Source: a virus
Virus record (IMG/VR): IMGVR_UViG_3300037010_003744
Coordinates: 1 to 23,633 of that record
DNA: 23,633 nucleotides
Strand: one strand, 5' to 3'
Shown: in pieces, positions 1-7,543 of the stretch
Numbering within the stretch: the first letter of the stretch is position 1
Layout: the number at the start of each line of letters is the position of its first letter
The notes under the pieces: generated by a model
What the model saw: the letters and a program-made list of their open reading frames with translations, nothing else
Told to the model about the DNA's origin: nothing
Databases searched by the model: none
Made by a program: the position numbers and the translations under genes

Positions 1-269
1 GCAGGCACCTCAGCCTGAATGAATGTCCAGGTGACGAAGGATGCACACCAGGCAGCGCCTTTGGTAAAGCCGCAGGTCTTCAGGTAAGCTTCCACTTGCA
101 CACCATCGTTGTGGCCGGTGGCTTCGCGCACGCCGAGCTGTGAGGTGTAGACCGCAGAAACTTTTTCGATGATGACCTTTCGGTCGCGCGTTGACTGATC
201 TACAGGATCAGCCCGCAGAGTGCCAAGCCCAATAAATAATAGGCCAAGACACACAATGAAATTACGCAT
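1..269 (-). CDS. Secreted CHAP-type peptidoglycan hydrolase (endolysin), 3' end cut by window
   Basis: The first 89 or so codons of a minus-strand gene are visible, read from an ATG at 269. Residues 1-20 form a signal peptide: a short n-region, a hydrophobic core (FIVCLGLLFIGLG) and an LRA-like cleavage site before DP. The mature part carries the pattern REATGHNDG, then VEAYLKTCG, then GAAWCASFVTW. This is the order seen in CHAP-like hydrolases of Bacteroidota phages, and the Cys of AAWC would be the nucleophile. Two holin-like membrane proteins lie directly upstream, forming a lysis cassette. The start overlaps the upstream gene by 70 bases, so a later start without signal peptide is possible, but the signal peptide is convincing. 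The catalytic His lies outside the window. Confidence 0.75.
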   Translation of the reverse strand, partial: MRNFIVCLGLLFIGLGTLRADPVDQSTRDRKVIIEKVSAVYTSQLGVREATGHNDGVQVEAYLKTCGFTKGAAWCASFVTWTFIQAEVP

Positions 270-571
270 TGTTGTAGGGGGGTTAGGGTTGAAAAATTAG
301 AATCGAAACTTTCAGATAGAAACTGAAATACTTTAGGGAACTGTACCCGGCACAAGAGCCATGCGCTGAAGCTGAAGGCACAGAACGCAGTGAGAGCAAA
401 GATGATTTTTTGAAACACGGCCACATCATAGGTGGCGGCGGTCTGGTCGAGGAAGTGAATCACGACGATCGAGATCACCCACAAAACAATCGACACCGGG
501 CCGAGGATCAACTCATTCCAGGTCTGAAAAAATTTAATCACCAGGGAGAAAAGGTTCTTTATTTTTTCCAT
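200..571 (-). CDS. Three-TM membrane protein, holin-like
   Basis: This 123-aa protein has three clear hydrophobic segments (about residues 21-41, 54-74 and 102-123), with a short charged N-terminus and a soluble stretch of about 27 residues between the last two. No family is recognised. Its place between a second small membrane protein and a secreted endolysin suggests holin or holin-assisting function in host lysis. It overlaps the upstream membrane gene by 13 bases and the endolysin start by 70 bases, so the three genes are probably translated together. The last TM segment and the endolysin signal peptide are encoded by the same DNA in different frames. Function is inferred from context only. 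Confidence 0.6.
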   Translation of the reverse strand: MEKIKNLFSLVIKFFQTWNELILGPVSIVLWVISIVVIHFLDQTAATYDVAVFQKIIFALTAFCAFSFSAWLLCRVQFPKVFQFLSESFDSNFSTLTPLQQCVISLCVLAYYLLGLALCGLIL

Positions 572-738
572 ATCGATTTCAAAAGCTTGTTGGTGAAAAA
601 TCCGATTACTGCTCCTACTACTGCCATGATGATCGTCTGAACGAGATTGTCCAGGAAGCTTACCCCGAATACACTCGCGACGATCGTGCCGATGGAACCG
701 CCTAAGATTCCTTCAGCGTTGTTTTGGATATGACTCAT
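559..738 (-). CDS. Small two-TM membrane protein, holin-like
   Basis: The 59-aa protein from the ATG at 738 has two Gly-rich hydrophobic stretches (about 11-28 and 32-50) and a basic C-terminal tail (NKLLKSIWKK), a layout typical of small phage holins. An in-frame GTG at 747 gives three extra residues, but the ATG is preferred. It follows the major capsid gene after a gap of about 80 bases that holds a hairpin, and it overlaps the next membrane gene by 13 bases. Gly-rich helices such as GGSIGTIVAS and VVGAVIGFF suggest helix packing in the membrane. It could instead be a pinholin or a regulator of the 123-aa neighbour. Confidence 0.55.
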   Translation of the reverse strand: MSHIQNNAEGILGGSIGTIVASVFGVSFLDNLVQTIIMAVVGAVIGFFTNKLLKSIWKK

Positions 739-765
739 TCCTTTCACTTGCTTGGTTAGGTAAGC

Positions 766-802
766 CCGGAGAGTAGAGCTCGGGTGAGGAGGTGCTCTCC
801 GG
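766..802. other. Hairpin between capsid and lysis genes
   Basis: CCGGAGAG (766-773) and CTCTCCGG (795-802) form a perfect 8-bp inverted repeat with a 21-base loop. It lies in the gap between the major capsid stop and the first lysis gene. There is no T run after it on the minus (coding) strand, so it is not a classic intrinsic terminator. It could be an RNA processing or stability element that lowers lysis gene expression relative to capsid. Confidence 0.35.
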
Positions 803-821
803 AAAAAGTGATTACCATGTC

Positions 822-1748
822 TTACGCCTCGATGAGCGCAGCCACACCGGTTTGTGAGTTACGGCTCGCCGTTCCACCACCACGGATGGCAACGTTGAGG
901 CCCACACCACCGGCCAGTTCAGGTTTTTCGTACGGGTCCATAAACACCGCAGGAGTTCCCTTCACATAGCGCACAAATTGAGGGTGGAAGAAAATCGCAC
1001 CGATGAAGTCGGTTGTTCCACCGGCCGATCCCACGGCGCGTTTCGCGCCGGTGTTATCGAATGCCGTAGTCCGGCTCCGCAGGAACACCTCGAACGTGAA
1101 AATCCGCGCGATCGCACCCGGAGTCAACGGCTCGGCAAACAACGCGTTGTTGCTGTCGGTACCGGTACCGTAGGTTTTCTGTATCGCGAGAATATCTTCC
1201 AGGAATGGCGGAGGGATAACTACGCGCCGTCCTTCGACCGGAATGTTCCACGTGTTGAACAACGTCATCATCGCAATCCAGTCGCTTTCCTGGGTAACCT
1301 TGCGGGTACCGGTTGCACCTGGTGCGGTAGCGGCGCGGGTGGCAGTGCCCGTGGCAGACTTGATGTTTGCCGCCAAGCTCGGAGCCCATCCGTACATGAT
1401 GCGGTCAGCGAGTGACGTCATCAGCGAGTTGGTATGCTTGTACAACTTCGCTGCGCGCTTGTTATAGCTCGTCAGCAATTGGTTGTTCCAGCTGATGGGT
1501 TGTGGATTCGTGATCAGGAAGTCCGCACTGTACGTCTTCTTCGTATCTTCTTCCATCACCGTTTCAAGCGGCAGCTTGGTAGGGTTCACCAACACCGTGC
1601 TGGTGCCGGTCTCATCCTGGGGAATGGTGATCGTATCCACATCAACGCCAGCGGCATCGCTTTGGCAACCTTCGTAAAAGCTGTTGTTCGGGAACAATGC
1701 TTTCTGAACATCGCTGGATATAAGGACTTTGAGAGCTTCGTTTGCCAT
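822..1748 (-). CDS. Major capsid protein, Mu T-like
   Basis: The 308-aa protein sits downstream of the ClpP-like protease/scaffold and a small head protein, the position of gpT in Mu. The length matches Mu-type major capsid proteins of about 300 residues. It begins MANEALKVLISSDVQ. A central part has extended hydrophilic strands and an Ala/Gly/Thr-rich stretch (about residues 128-148). The C-terminal half includes IFFHPQFVRYVKGTP and YEKPELAGGVGLNV, in the style of HK97-fold coat proteins. No protease cleavage site is obvious at the N-terminus. The leader is A/T-rich without a Shine-Dalgarno sequence. It would assemble with the scaffold made from the C-terminal part of the protease gene. The call rests on position, size and style rather than a single motif. 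Confidence 0.8.
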   Translation of the reverse strand: MANEALKVLISSDVQKALFPNNSFYEGCQSDAAGVDVDTITIPQDETGTSTVLVNPTKLPLETVMEEDTKKTYSADFLITNPQPISWNNQLLTSYNKRAAKLYKHTNSLMTSLADRIMYGWAPSLAANIKSATGTATRAATAPGATGTRKVTQESDWIAMMTLFNTWNIPVEGRRVVIPPPFLEDILAIQKTYGTGTDSNNALFAEPLTPGAIARIFTFEVFLRSRTTAFDNTGAKRAVGSAGGTTDFIGAIFFHPQFVRYVKGTPAVFMDPYEKPELAGGVGLNVAIRGGGTASRNSQTGVAALIEA

Positions 1749-1808
1749 GATTATTTCAGTTTAAAAAATTCGGTTTAAGGGGTTATTGGGCGTATGAAAT
1801 GTGCTGGC

Positions 1809-2174
1809 TTAGTTGATCTGGATTTGCGGGGCCAATTGGCTGAAAGAAGTTCCATCGAACGAGAACAATATCTTCACCGTCTTGCTGGCAACTCCACTCA
1901 ACACAGTGGCGTTGTTAAAGCCGGTACCGAGCGTCACCGTGCGGATATTTCCATCGCAGGTAATCCACAATTCGAGAATTGCTCCGGCCTTCAACTCTGC
2001 ATCCAGGGGACCCGCGTTGAGCGTGATGTTACCGGTGAGCGACAACTTCTCAATCACATACTGATTGTCGATGCCGCTGTTCCCTTCTTTGGTCAGTATC
2101 TGCACTGTACCGGCACCGCTTGCAATGCTAGTGGGAACGTCAGCTTTACCGAAGGGCCATCTTGATTTTTCCAT
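1809..2174 (-). CDS. Small head protein, possible decoration protein
   Basis: This 121-aa protein is predicted to be mostly beta: alternating hydrophobic strands with many Thr, Gly, Val and Asn, for example VIEKLSLTGNITLNAG and SKTVKILFSFDGTSFSQL. It is encoded between protease/scaffold and major capsid, in the same direction and with gaps of about 60 bases on each side. Head decoration or capsid-stabilising proteins often lie at this position and have this composition. I do not recognise a specific family. It could also be another structural accessory such as a spike component. The ATG at 2174 follows an A/T-rich leader. Confidence 0.55.
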   Translation of the reverse strand: MEKSRWPFGKADVPTSIASGAGTVQILTKEGNSGIDNQYVIEKLSLTGNITLNAGPLDAELKAGAILELWITCDGNIRTVTLGTGFNNATVLSGVASKTVKILFSFDGTSFSQLAPQIQIN

Positions 2175-2233
2175 GATAGGGTATCTTTAAAATTTTTGAA
2201 TTCGAGGGTTTAGAAAATCGGGTGTGGCTTTTT

Positions 2234-2755
2234 TTACAGAGCGAATCCTGCCAGGTCGGATTCTTTCAGTTCTACACCATGCTCTGCTTTGAAGAGCGCG
2301 ATGTATTTCTTCGGCTCCTTGGTGAGCATCTGATGAAGACCTTTTTCGTCTTTCATCTGCCAGTCGGTCAGCGTCCAGTCCTTACGATCCTGGCGTCCGC
2401 CGTTTTCGGCGGAGTTGCCTTTAAGCTGCGCGATAACTTCGCTCAACCGTGGCTCATCTTCCTTGGTAGGAAGCATGTCGTAGGCTGCATCGATGTTGAT
2501 AGCAGCAACGGCTTTGATGTTCTCCAATTTCTTGGCATCAGTTACGCCGCGTTCTGTCGCGATCTTCATCAACAAGTCAACCGCTTTGCTGTCGTTGGCA
2601 GTACTGGCAGCCGAAGCGGCGGGTGCAGCAGCGGCATGCGCAGCAGCACCAGGAGCGGGAGCCGGTGTATTTTTCAAAGCAGCAACGGCCGCGTTGATTT
2701 GTTCATCAGTAGCATCAGCCGCGAGGCCGAGTGTCTTAATCAATTGATCTTTCAT
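2234..2755 (-). CDS. Probable internal-start scaffold protein (Mu Z-like)
   Basis: An in-frame ATG at 2755 lies exactly where the protease domain gives way to the scaffold region, and would make a 173-aa protein beginning MKDQLIKTLGLAADATDEQI. The bases before it are A/T-rich, like other starts here. In Mu the scaffold Z is made from an internal start in the I protease gene, and lambda Nu3 is made the same way from the C gene. The protein has an Ala/Pro-rich linker and charged C-terminal helices. That it is made as a separate product is an inference. Confidence 0.5.
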   Translation of the reverse strand: MKDQLIKTLGLAADATDEQINAAVAALKNTPAPAPGAAAHAAAAPAASAASTANDSKAVDLLMKIATERGVTDAKKLENIKAVAAINIDAAYDMLPTKEDEPRLSEVIAQLKGNSAENGGRQDRKDWTLTDWQMKDEKGLHQMLTKEPKKYIALFKAEHGVELKESDLAGFAL

Positions 2756-3409
2756 GAGATTTGAATTTTCAGGAGTTGGGTTTTCGGGATAAAAGATTTT
2801 GTCGTAGGTAGCCGCCATCTTTTCCCACGGTGTGGAGTTGGCCAGCACCGGAAGTTTTTTTTCTCCGGTCGGAATTTTCCGATCGGCAAGCTTTACATCA
2901 ATAGACTGCTGGGCGTTGAACCATTTATCCTTTCCGCTCAACCAGTTTGTCATGATCCAGGACTTCTCCTTACCTGTTCGCGTAGCGAATACATCGGCAA
3001 TGTCTTCGTTCAAAGATTCGAGCTGATCAGCATCAGCGCGGAGTTGGGTGACTGTTCCCATTGAAATCATGCGGCCTTCATGCACCATCATGCGCGCGTT
3101 GCTTGCTATCTCTGTTTCATCACAGTTGGCAGCAAACACAGCGGCCATCGATGCGGCCAATCCTTCAATGCGACAAATAGTTTTGATTCCTTTGGATCGG
3201 GCCTCCTGGACTTTGTTGCCCATTGCTATGCCTTCATAGATTGATCCGCCTCCGGAGTGAGTAGGAAAAATAATCTGCTTCGCACCCTTTGCAATCACCT
3301 CATCCATCGACTTGCTGAAATCAGCAGCATTGGCTTTCTCCCATTGAGAGATAGTGCCATACATTTTGATTTCGTAAGTGTCTTTAGCGACTGCTTTTGG
3401 CTCGAACAT
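2234..3409 (-). CDS. ClpP-like head maturation protease with C-terminal scaffold region (Mu I-like)
   Basis: The N-terminal half is a ClpP/S14-type protease fold. Counted from the ATG at 3409, it begins KDTYEIKMYGTISQW, has the SGGGS turn, then GLAASMAA with the nucleophile Ser near 87, and MMVHEG with the catalytic His near 110. The C-terminal half is low-complexity Ala/Pro (around 247-270) followed by charged helical sequence, as expected of a scaffold. The segment LIKTLGLAADATDEQINAAV resembles the scaffold part of Mu gpI-type proteins. An ATG at 3487 would add 26 basic residues; I prefer 3409, which has an A-rich leader and matches the usual start of the domain. It heads the minus late arm, divergent from terminase. 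Its role would be cleavage of scaffold and head proteins during maturation. Confidence 0.85.
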   Translation of the reverse strand: MFEPKAVAKDTYEIKMYGTISQWEKANAADFSKSMDEVIAKGAKQIIFPTHSGGGSIYEGIAMGNKVQEARSKGIKTICRIEGLAASMAAVFAANCDETEIASNARMMVHEGRMISMGTVTQLRADADQLESLNEDIADVFATRTGKEKSWIMTNWLSGKDKWFNAQQSIDVKLADRKIPTGEKKLPVLANSTPWEKMAATYDKIFYPENPTPENSNLMKDQLIKTLGLAADATDEQINAAVAALKNTPAPAPGAAAHAAAAPAASAASTANDSKAVDLLMKIATERGVTDAKKLENIKAVAAINIDAAYDMLPTKEDEPRLSEVIAQLKGNSAENGGRQDRKDWTLTDWQMKDEKGLHQMLTKEPKKYIALFKAEHGVELKESDLAGFAL

Positions 3410-3547
3410 TCTAAATTTTTTTATCCCTTTGTGAAATAGTGAACCAAAAATCACAGACATTGCACGGATAAAAAATCTTCTCTTCATCTCACCTCCGGGA
3501 TTGTTTACGTCACCTGTTTCATTTCAGCAGATCACCAAATAGTTGCC

Positions 3548-3578
3548 TTTCAAAGCGCATGTTTTCGCGGCACTTTTG
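3548..3578 (+). promoter_or_regulatory. Candidate promoter for the packaging arm
   Basis: TTTC at 3548-3551, a 19-base spacer and CACTTTTG at 3571-3578 resemble the Bacteroidota promoter form TTTG/N19/TAnnTTTG, with one mismatch in each box. The small terminase ATG at 3583 is only 4 bases after the -7 box, so transcription would start at or next to the start codon. The imperfect -33 box would fit a late promoter that needs a phage activator. This is inferred from spacing and consensus only. Confidence 0.35.
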
Positions 3579-3582
3579 CTGA

Positions 3583-4050
3583 ATGATGAATGATAAAAAA
3601 GAAGCTGCGAAAGAATTATTCGACGCCGGCTTCGATCAGAAGAGCATCGCTCGTGTGCTCGATGTATCTGAGAAATCAATTTCCTCCTGGGCTACCAAAT
3701 ACAACTGGAAAGAAAAGCGCGCCAAGAAAAACATGAGCCGCGAAGTAGCTGAAGACGACGTGTGGGAGTTGATCAACTACCAGACACGCGCGCTCAAAAT
3801 GCGCAAGGATCAATATGAGGAGAAGTTCAAAAAGAAAGAAACAGAGTCACTCACACTCCTCGACAAAGGTGATATCGACGCACTTCAAAAATTATTCACC
3901 ACCATTAAGAGCAAACAATTAGAGTGGGCTACCGTGGTGAACATCATGAAAGAATTCATCGACTACGTGCAGGTGGCCGATCTGGAGCTCGCTAAAAATC
4001 TCATTCCCAAAGCCGACGATTATCTCAACATCAAACGCGCTGAGTTGTAA
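3583..4050 (+). CDS. Terminase small subunit with N-terminal HTH
   Basis: The 155-aa protein has an N-terminal helix-turn-helix (about residues 8-45: AKELFDAGFDQKSIARVLDVSEKSISSW), typical of small terminases that recognise the packaging site. The rest is a charged, helical oligomerisation region (MRKDQYEEKFKKKE and onward). Its stop overlaps the start of the large subunit by one base (TAATG), the usual pairing. Two ATGs occur in tandem at 3583 and 3586. In a Mu-like phage this protein would direct packaging from the phage end into flanking host DNA. It is the first gene of the plus-strand late arm. Confidence 0.8.
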   Translation: MMNDKKEAAKELFDAGFDQKSIARVLDVSEKSISSWATKYNWKEKRAKKNMSREVAEDDVWELINYQTRALKMRKDQYEEKFKKKETESLTLLDKGDIDALQKLFTTIKSKQLEWATVVNIMKEFIDYVQVADLELAKNLIPKADDYLNIKRAEL

Positions 4051-5657
4051 TGGCAAGGATTGATGATAAAGTCTATCAGGATTGGCTTGAATTATGCAGT
4101 CGCATAAAAAAGCAAACTACACCTATTCGGGATGAAACACCGGAGCAAAAACGCCAGCGCATCAGCGAGCTGTTGTTGATTCGTAACTTCGAGAAGTTCT
4201 GCCAATATTATTTCCCGCACTACATCGACTCTAAGTTTGGTTGGTTTCATAAAAAAGCAGCCAACGAAATTCTTAGCAAAGAAAACGTCACCGTGCTGCT
4301 CGAGTGGGCGCGTGAGCATGCCAAGTCCGTGTTTGCCGATGTGTTTATTCCGCTCTGGTTGAAAGCCACCGGTCAGCTCGATGGCATGATACTCGCCAGC
4401 GAAACAGAAGCCAAAGCAGCCAAGCTGATCGGTGATGTGCAGGCAGAGTTGATGAACAATAAAGCATACATCAACGACTTTGGTGAGCAGCGCACTATAG
4501 GCAGCTGGAGCGACGGCAGTTTCATTACAGCCGATGGCATTGGCTTCTGGTCTTTTGGTATTGGTCAAAACCCTGCCGGTGTGCGCAACGCAGGCCGCAG
4601 ACCAAACTACGGTGTGGTGGATGATGCCGCATCGAAGAAGCGAGCGAAGAATCAAGAGCTCGTTAAGCAAGATTTGGATTGGGTTAACGGAGAGTTCTTG
4701 GGGTGTTTGAGTATCAAAGGCAAACGCCTGGTCTTTGCCAACAACCGTACGGCAAAGAACGACCTTACCGCACACTTTGCCGGAGATGTGAAAGAGGGCG
4801 ACCCGATACGGCCGGGCATTGTGCACATCAAAGTTTTCGCTACCGAAGACCCGGTCACGCACAAGATGTTGCTCATCGAAAACGGAGGTGTACCGGCATG
4901 GCCACGCTACACCGTTGAAAATATTCAGGCGCGTATTTTGGAGATGGGCTACCGCAGCTCGCGCAGGCAGTTCTATCACCAGCACATTGAAGACGGTGAC
5001 ATATTCCGTGAGGAACACTTGCCGTGGGATGATGTACTGCCGCTCGATGAATACGATCAGCTCATCACGTACAATGACCCAAGTTACAAGGGGGCCAAGA
5101 AAAACGATTTTAAGGCCATTGTGCTCGTTGGCCGAAAAGGCAAGTACTATCACATCATCTGGGCGTGGGTGCGTCAGGCAAGCCGTGTGGCGATGGTATC
5201 GGCTCATTACGACATTGATGAAGCCATCCGCAAAAGGTCATTCGTACCCGGCTTAAAACCCGGTCACCGAGAGGTGATTTGTCCACATTACCTGGAGGCG
5301 AATTTTCTTCAGGAAGAATTGTATATGAGCGAGTACGACAGCGAAGGCGAAAGCCGTGGCAAGCTGTTGCGCCTTCGGGCAGACAAGCGCGCCAAGCCCG
5401 ATAAGTTTGGCCGCATTGAAGACCTGTCTCCACTGGCTGAGCGTGGACTGATTGTTTTCAATAAAAAGTTGCAGAAGAATAGCGACATGATCACCCTGCG
5501 AGAACAGTTCCTTGCCTTCCCCAACGGCCACGATGATGGGCCTGATGCCGTGGAAGGAGCAATCTATTTGCTGACGAAAACCAATCGCCGATCGGACGAT
5601 CGCCCGGCCGGGCAAATGATGGGTAAATACAAACACTCCAGCGCACGCCAGGGATGA
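4050..5657 (+). CDS. Terminase large subunit (Mu gp28-like)
   Basis: This 535-aa protein is the DNA-packaging motor and nuclease. The N-terminal ATPase part shows FHKKAANEIL, then the deviant Walker A of Mu-like terminases (WAREHAKS, residues 86-93) and the Walker B YGVVDDA (187-193). The C-terminal RNase H-like nuclease starts at ITYNDPSYKGAKKNDF, with a likely metal ligand Asp343, and ends with NGHDDGPDAVEGA near 500, which carries the final acidic ligand. Length is normal for the family. It is coupled to the small subunit by a one-base overlap and to the following 45-aa gene by ATGA. The upstream motif style REHAKS rather than classical GxxxxGKS is the main evidence for a Mu-type rather than a lambda-type terminase. 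Confidence 0.92.
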   Translation: MARIDDKVYQDWLELCSRIKKQTTPIRDETPEQKRQRISELLLIRNFEKFCQYYFPHYIDSKFGWFHKKAANEILSKENVTVLLEWAREHAKSVFADVFIPLWLKATGQLDGMILASETEAKAAKLIGDVQAELMNNKAYINDFGEQRTIGSWSDGSFITADGIGFWSFGIGQNPAGVRNAGRRPNYGVVDDAASKKRAKNQELVKQDLDWVNGEFLGCLSIKGKRLVFANNRTAKNDLTAHFAGDVKEGDPIRPGIVHIKVFATEDPVTHKMLLIENGGVPAWPRYTVENIQARILEMGYRSSRRQFYHQHIEDGDIFREEHLPWDDVLPLDEYDQLITYNDPSYKGAKKNDFKAIVLVGRKGKYYHIIWAWVRQASRVAMVSAHYDIDEAIRKRSFVPGLKPGHREVICPHYLEANFLQEELYMSEYDSEGESRGKLLRLRADKRAKPDKFGRIEDLSPLAERGLIVFNKKLQKNSDMITLREQFLAFPNGHDDGPDAVEGAIYLLTKTNRRSDDRPAGQMMGKYKHSSARQG

Positions 5658-5791
5658 TTGAAACTATGCCCAACAAATTGCACTTCGTTTGCTTCGTCGA
5701 AGTTAAGTACGATGAAGTACGCAACGCTTCCAATGTTCTTGTGCTCTCCGATGGTAAAGATATTTATGCATTCACCTTTAACCTTAATTGA
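5654..5791 (+). CDS. Small protein of 45 aa, unknown
   Basis: A short frame begins at the ATG of an ATGA overlap with the large terminase stop and ends three bases before the DUF1320 gene, so it fills the gap exactly. It reads MIETMPNKLHFVCFVEVKYD and continues through VLVLSDGKDIYAFTFNLN. The alternating hydrophobic pattern suggests a small beta protein. I do not recognise it. The tight coupling on both sides supports translation. A head-completion or packaging accessory role is only a guess from position. Confidence 0.6.
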   Translation: MIETMPNKLHFVCFVEVKYDEVRNASNVLVLSDGKDIYAFTFNLN

Positions 5792-5794
5792 AAT

Positions 5795-6265
5795 ATGGCT
5801 CTATCCGATTTTATCACCAAGGCTGATTACTTGTATCAGATCAAGACCTACAAGCTCGACCAGATTACCGAAGCTTCCGACGCTACGATCGACGCGGCTG
5901 AAACCGAAGCGCTCGGACAAGTTCAGGAGTTTCTTAGCGGACGCTACGACATGAATCTTGAGTTTGCTAAAACCGGAGCTAATCGCAATCAGGCATTGCT
6001 GCGCTGGGTGAAGTGCCTGGTGCTGTACTATCTCTACGAGCGTATCCCGGACGCACTTGTGCCGGAGCGTGTGATCAAAAACTATGACGACACGATGGAG
6101 ATGCTCAACAAGATCAGCGACGGCAAAATGAACTGCACACTCGCGCAGCTTCAGGAGTCTGACACAGATGGCAATGCAGAGCCGCTCACAAAAACACGTT
6201 GGGGAAGTCAGCCTGTGCGCTCGCAAGGAGATGGCTTTATCAACATCAACAAATTCGGAGCTTAA
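5795..6265 (+). CDS. DUF1320 (Mu gp36-like) head-tail connector protein
   Basis: The 156-aa protein matches the DUF1320 pattern: an N-terminal FITKADYLYQI segment, then Asp/Glu-rich helices with TEALGQVQEFLSGRYDMN, a hydrophobic helix (LLRWVKCLVLYYLYERIP) and a C-terminal WGSQPVRS. This family corresponds to gp36 of Mu, a head-tail connection protein. Length agrees with the family. It lies between terminase and portal, whereas in Mu it follows the capsid gene, so gene order is rearranged. A short A-rich gap precedes the portal start. Confidence 0.8.
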   Translation: MALSDFITKADYLYQIKTYKLDQITEASDATIDAAETEALGQVQEFLSGRYDMNLEFAKTGANRNQALLRWVKCLVLYYLYERIPDALVPERVIKNYDDTMEMLNKISDGKMNCTLAQLQESDTDGNAEPLTKTRWGSQPVRSQGDGFININKFGA

Positions 6266-6277
6266 AAATTTACTCTT

Positions 6278-7543
6278 ATGAAATTTGGATTAACCCGCGT
6301 GATCAACGCGCTCCCTGAGGGGATACGAAACGCCATCATGAACAGTGCCATTGAAGGCAAAGCCAAAAAGTATTTCAATGATGACGGCAAGCGCCTGAGC
6401 TTCGACATCACGGCGCGAAGGGTATTCGTGGCGCAGATGCAGCAGGATGAATTGAAGATGGCTATCATGGCCGCAGAAAATCCCGAGTTTCCAAACCGGT
6501 GGCTGCTCTATGAAATCTACCGGCAGGCGGTTCGTGAGTCACATACACGCAGCGCCATCCGCAATAACATTCTCAAAACGGTTGGCTCTCCTTTTGCCGT
6601 GTTCAAAAAAGGGTCGGAAGAAATAGACGAAGCTTCTACCCGCATTCTGCAAAAGACATGGTTTCATGATTACCGATCGCACTTTCACTCCACACCGTTT
6701 TACGGACACACGCTCATTGAGTTTGGCAAAATGATACCAAGCACAGAGCCCGGTATCGCGATGGAGTTTTCTGATGTAAAACTTTTCCCGCGCGAGCACG
6801 TGCGCCCGGAGACCGGCGAGATATTGATCAACGTGGGCGACACCATCGGTATTCCATACCGCAAGCCTCCATTCAACAAATGGTTGCTGGAAGTAGGCGA
6901 ACACGACGATCTTGGATTATTGCTGAGCGTAGCCAAAGAAGTGATCTGGAAAAACTATTCGCGTACCGATTGGAGCCGCCATAGCGAAAAGTTTGGTATG
7001 CCGATTTTGGCGATCAAGACAGCCACCAAAGATCAAAAAGAGATAAACCGGCTCGAACAGATGGCCAGCCAGTTTGGATCAAATCTTTGGGTGATCATCG
7101 ACGACCAGGATGAAGTAACCATCCTTGAATCCAAAGGGAAAGACTCGCACCAGATTTATCTGGAGAAAGCAAAGTACTGCGATGAGATGATCAGCAAGAT
7201 CATCAACGGCCAGACCGGTACCAGCGATCAGAAATCATTTGTTGGCGCTGCTGAGGTACATGAGCGTACCGAGGATGAGTTTATTGAGGACAACAAAAGG
7301 CGCGAAACCTTCTACAACAACGAGACGCTGTTTCCTTTCCTCATCGGCAAAGGTTATCCGCTGAAAGATCGTGAGTTCCGCTATCTCGATATCGACAAAG
7401 ATGGCGACGACGAGCCCGATGGCGACGAAGAACTCGACGACCAGGGCAACCCCATCAAGCCCGTGAAACCAAAACAAAAAGTGAAAGGCGCTGGAGGTGG
7501 CCTCACAAAAAAAACTTCAGCTCCGCGCAACTTGTTCAGATAA
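6278..7543 (+). CDS. Portal protein, DUF935 (Mu gp29-like)
   Basis: The 421-aa protein is a DUF935 portal, forming the DNA channel at the head vertex. Recognisable segments are LLYEIYRQAVRESHTRSAIRN near the start, TLIEFGKM, YSRTDWSRHSEKFGMP in the middle, IINGQTGTSDQKSF and EDEFIEDNKRRETFYNNETLFPFLIG. It ends in an acidic stretch (GDDEPDGDEELDDQGN) and a Lys-rich tail with GAGGGLTKK. It is somewhat shorter than Mu gp29. The last codons run over an A8 stretch at 7507-7514 followed by a hairpin that contains the stop codon. A -1 shift there would join this frame directly to the MuF frame, giving a 703-aa portal-MuF protein. Confidence 0.9.
   Translation: MKFGLTRVINALPEGIRNAIMNSAIEGKAKKYFNDDGKRLSFDITARRVFVAQMQQDELKMAIMAAENPEFPNRWLLYEIYRQAVRESHTRSAIRNNILKTVGSPFAVFKKGSEEIDEASTRILQKTWFHDYRSHFHSTPFYGHTLIEFGKMIPSTEPGIAMEFSDVKLFPREHVRPETGEILINVGDTIGIPYRKPPFNKWLLEVGEHDDLGLLLSVAKEVIWKNYSRTDWSRHSEKFGMPILAIKTATKDQKEINRLEQMASQFGSNLWVIIDDQDEVTILESKGKDSHQIYLEKAKYCDEMISKIINGQTGTSDQKSFVGAAEVHERTEDEFIEDNKRRETFYNNETLFPFLIGKGYPLKDREFRYLDIDKDGDDEPDGDEELDDQGNPIKPVKPKQKVKGAGGGLTKKTSAPRNLFR

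Noticed and set aside
2590-2690. Ala/Pro-rich stretch in the protease gene as a tandem DNA repeat
   Set aside because: The bases vary and only the amino acids are repetitive; it is a flexible linker between protease and scaffold.
4092-5207. Long minus-strand frame (371 codons) opposite the large terminase
   Set aside because: It is a shadow of the terminase coding strand; the plus frame has terminase motifs and coupled neighbours.
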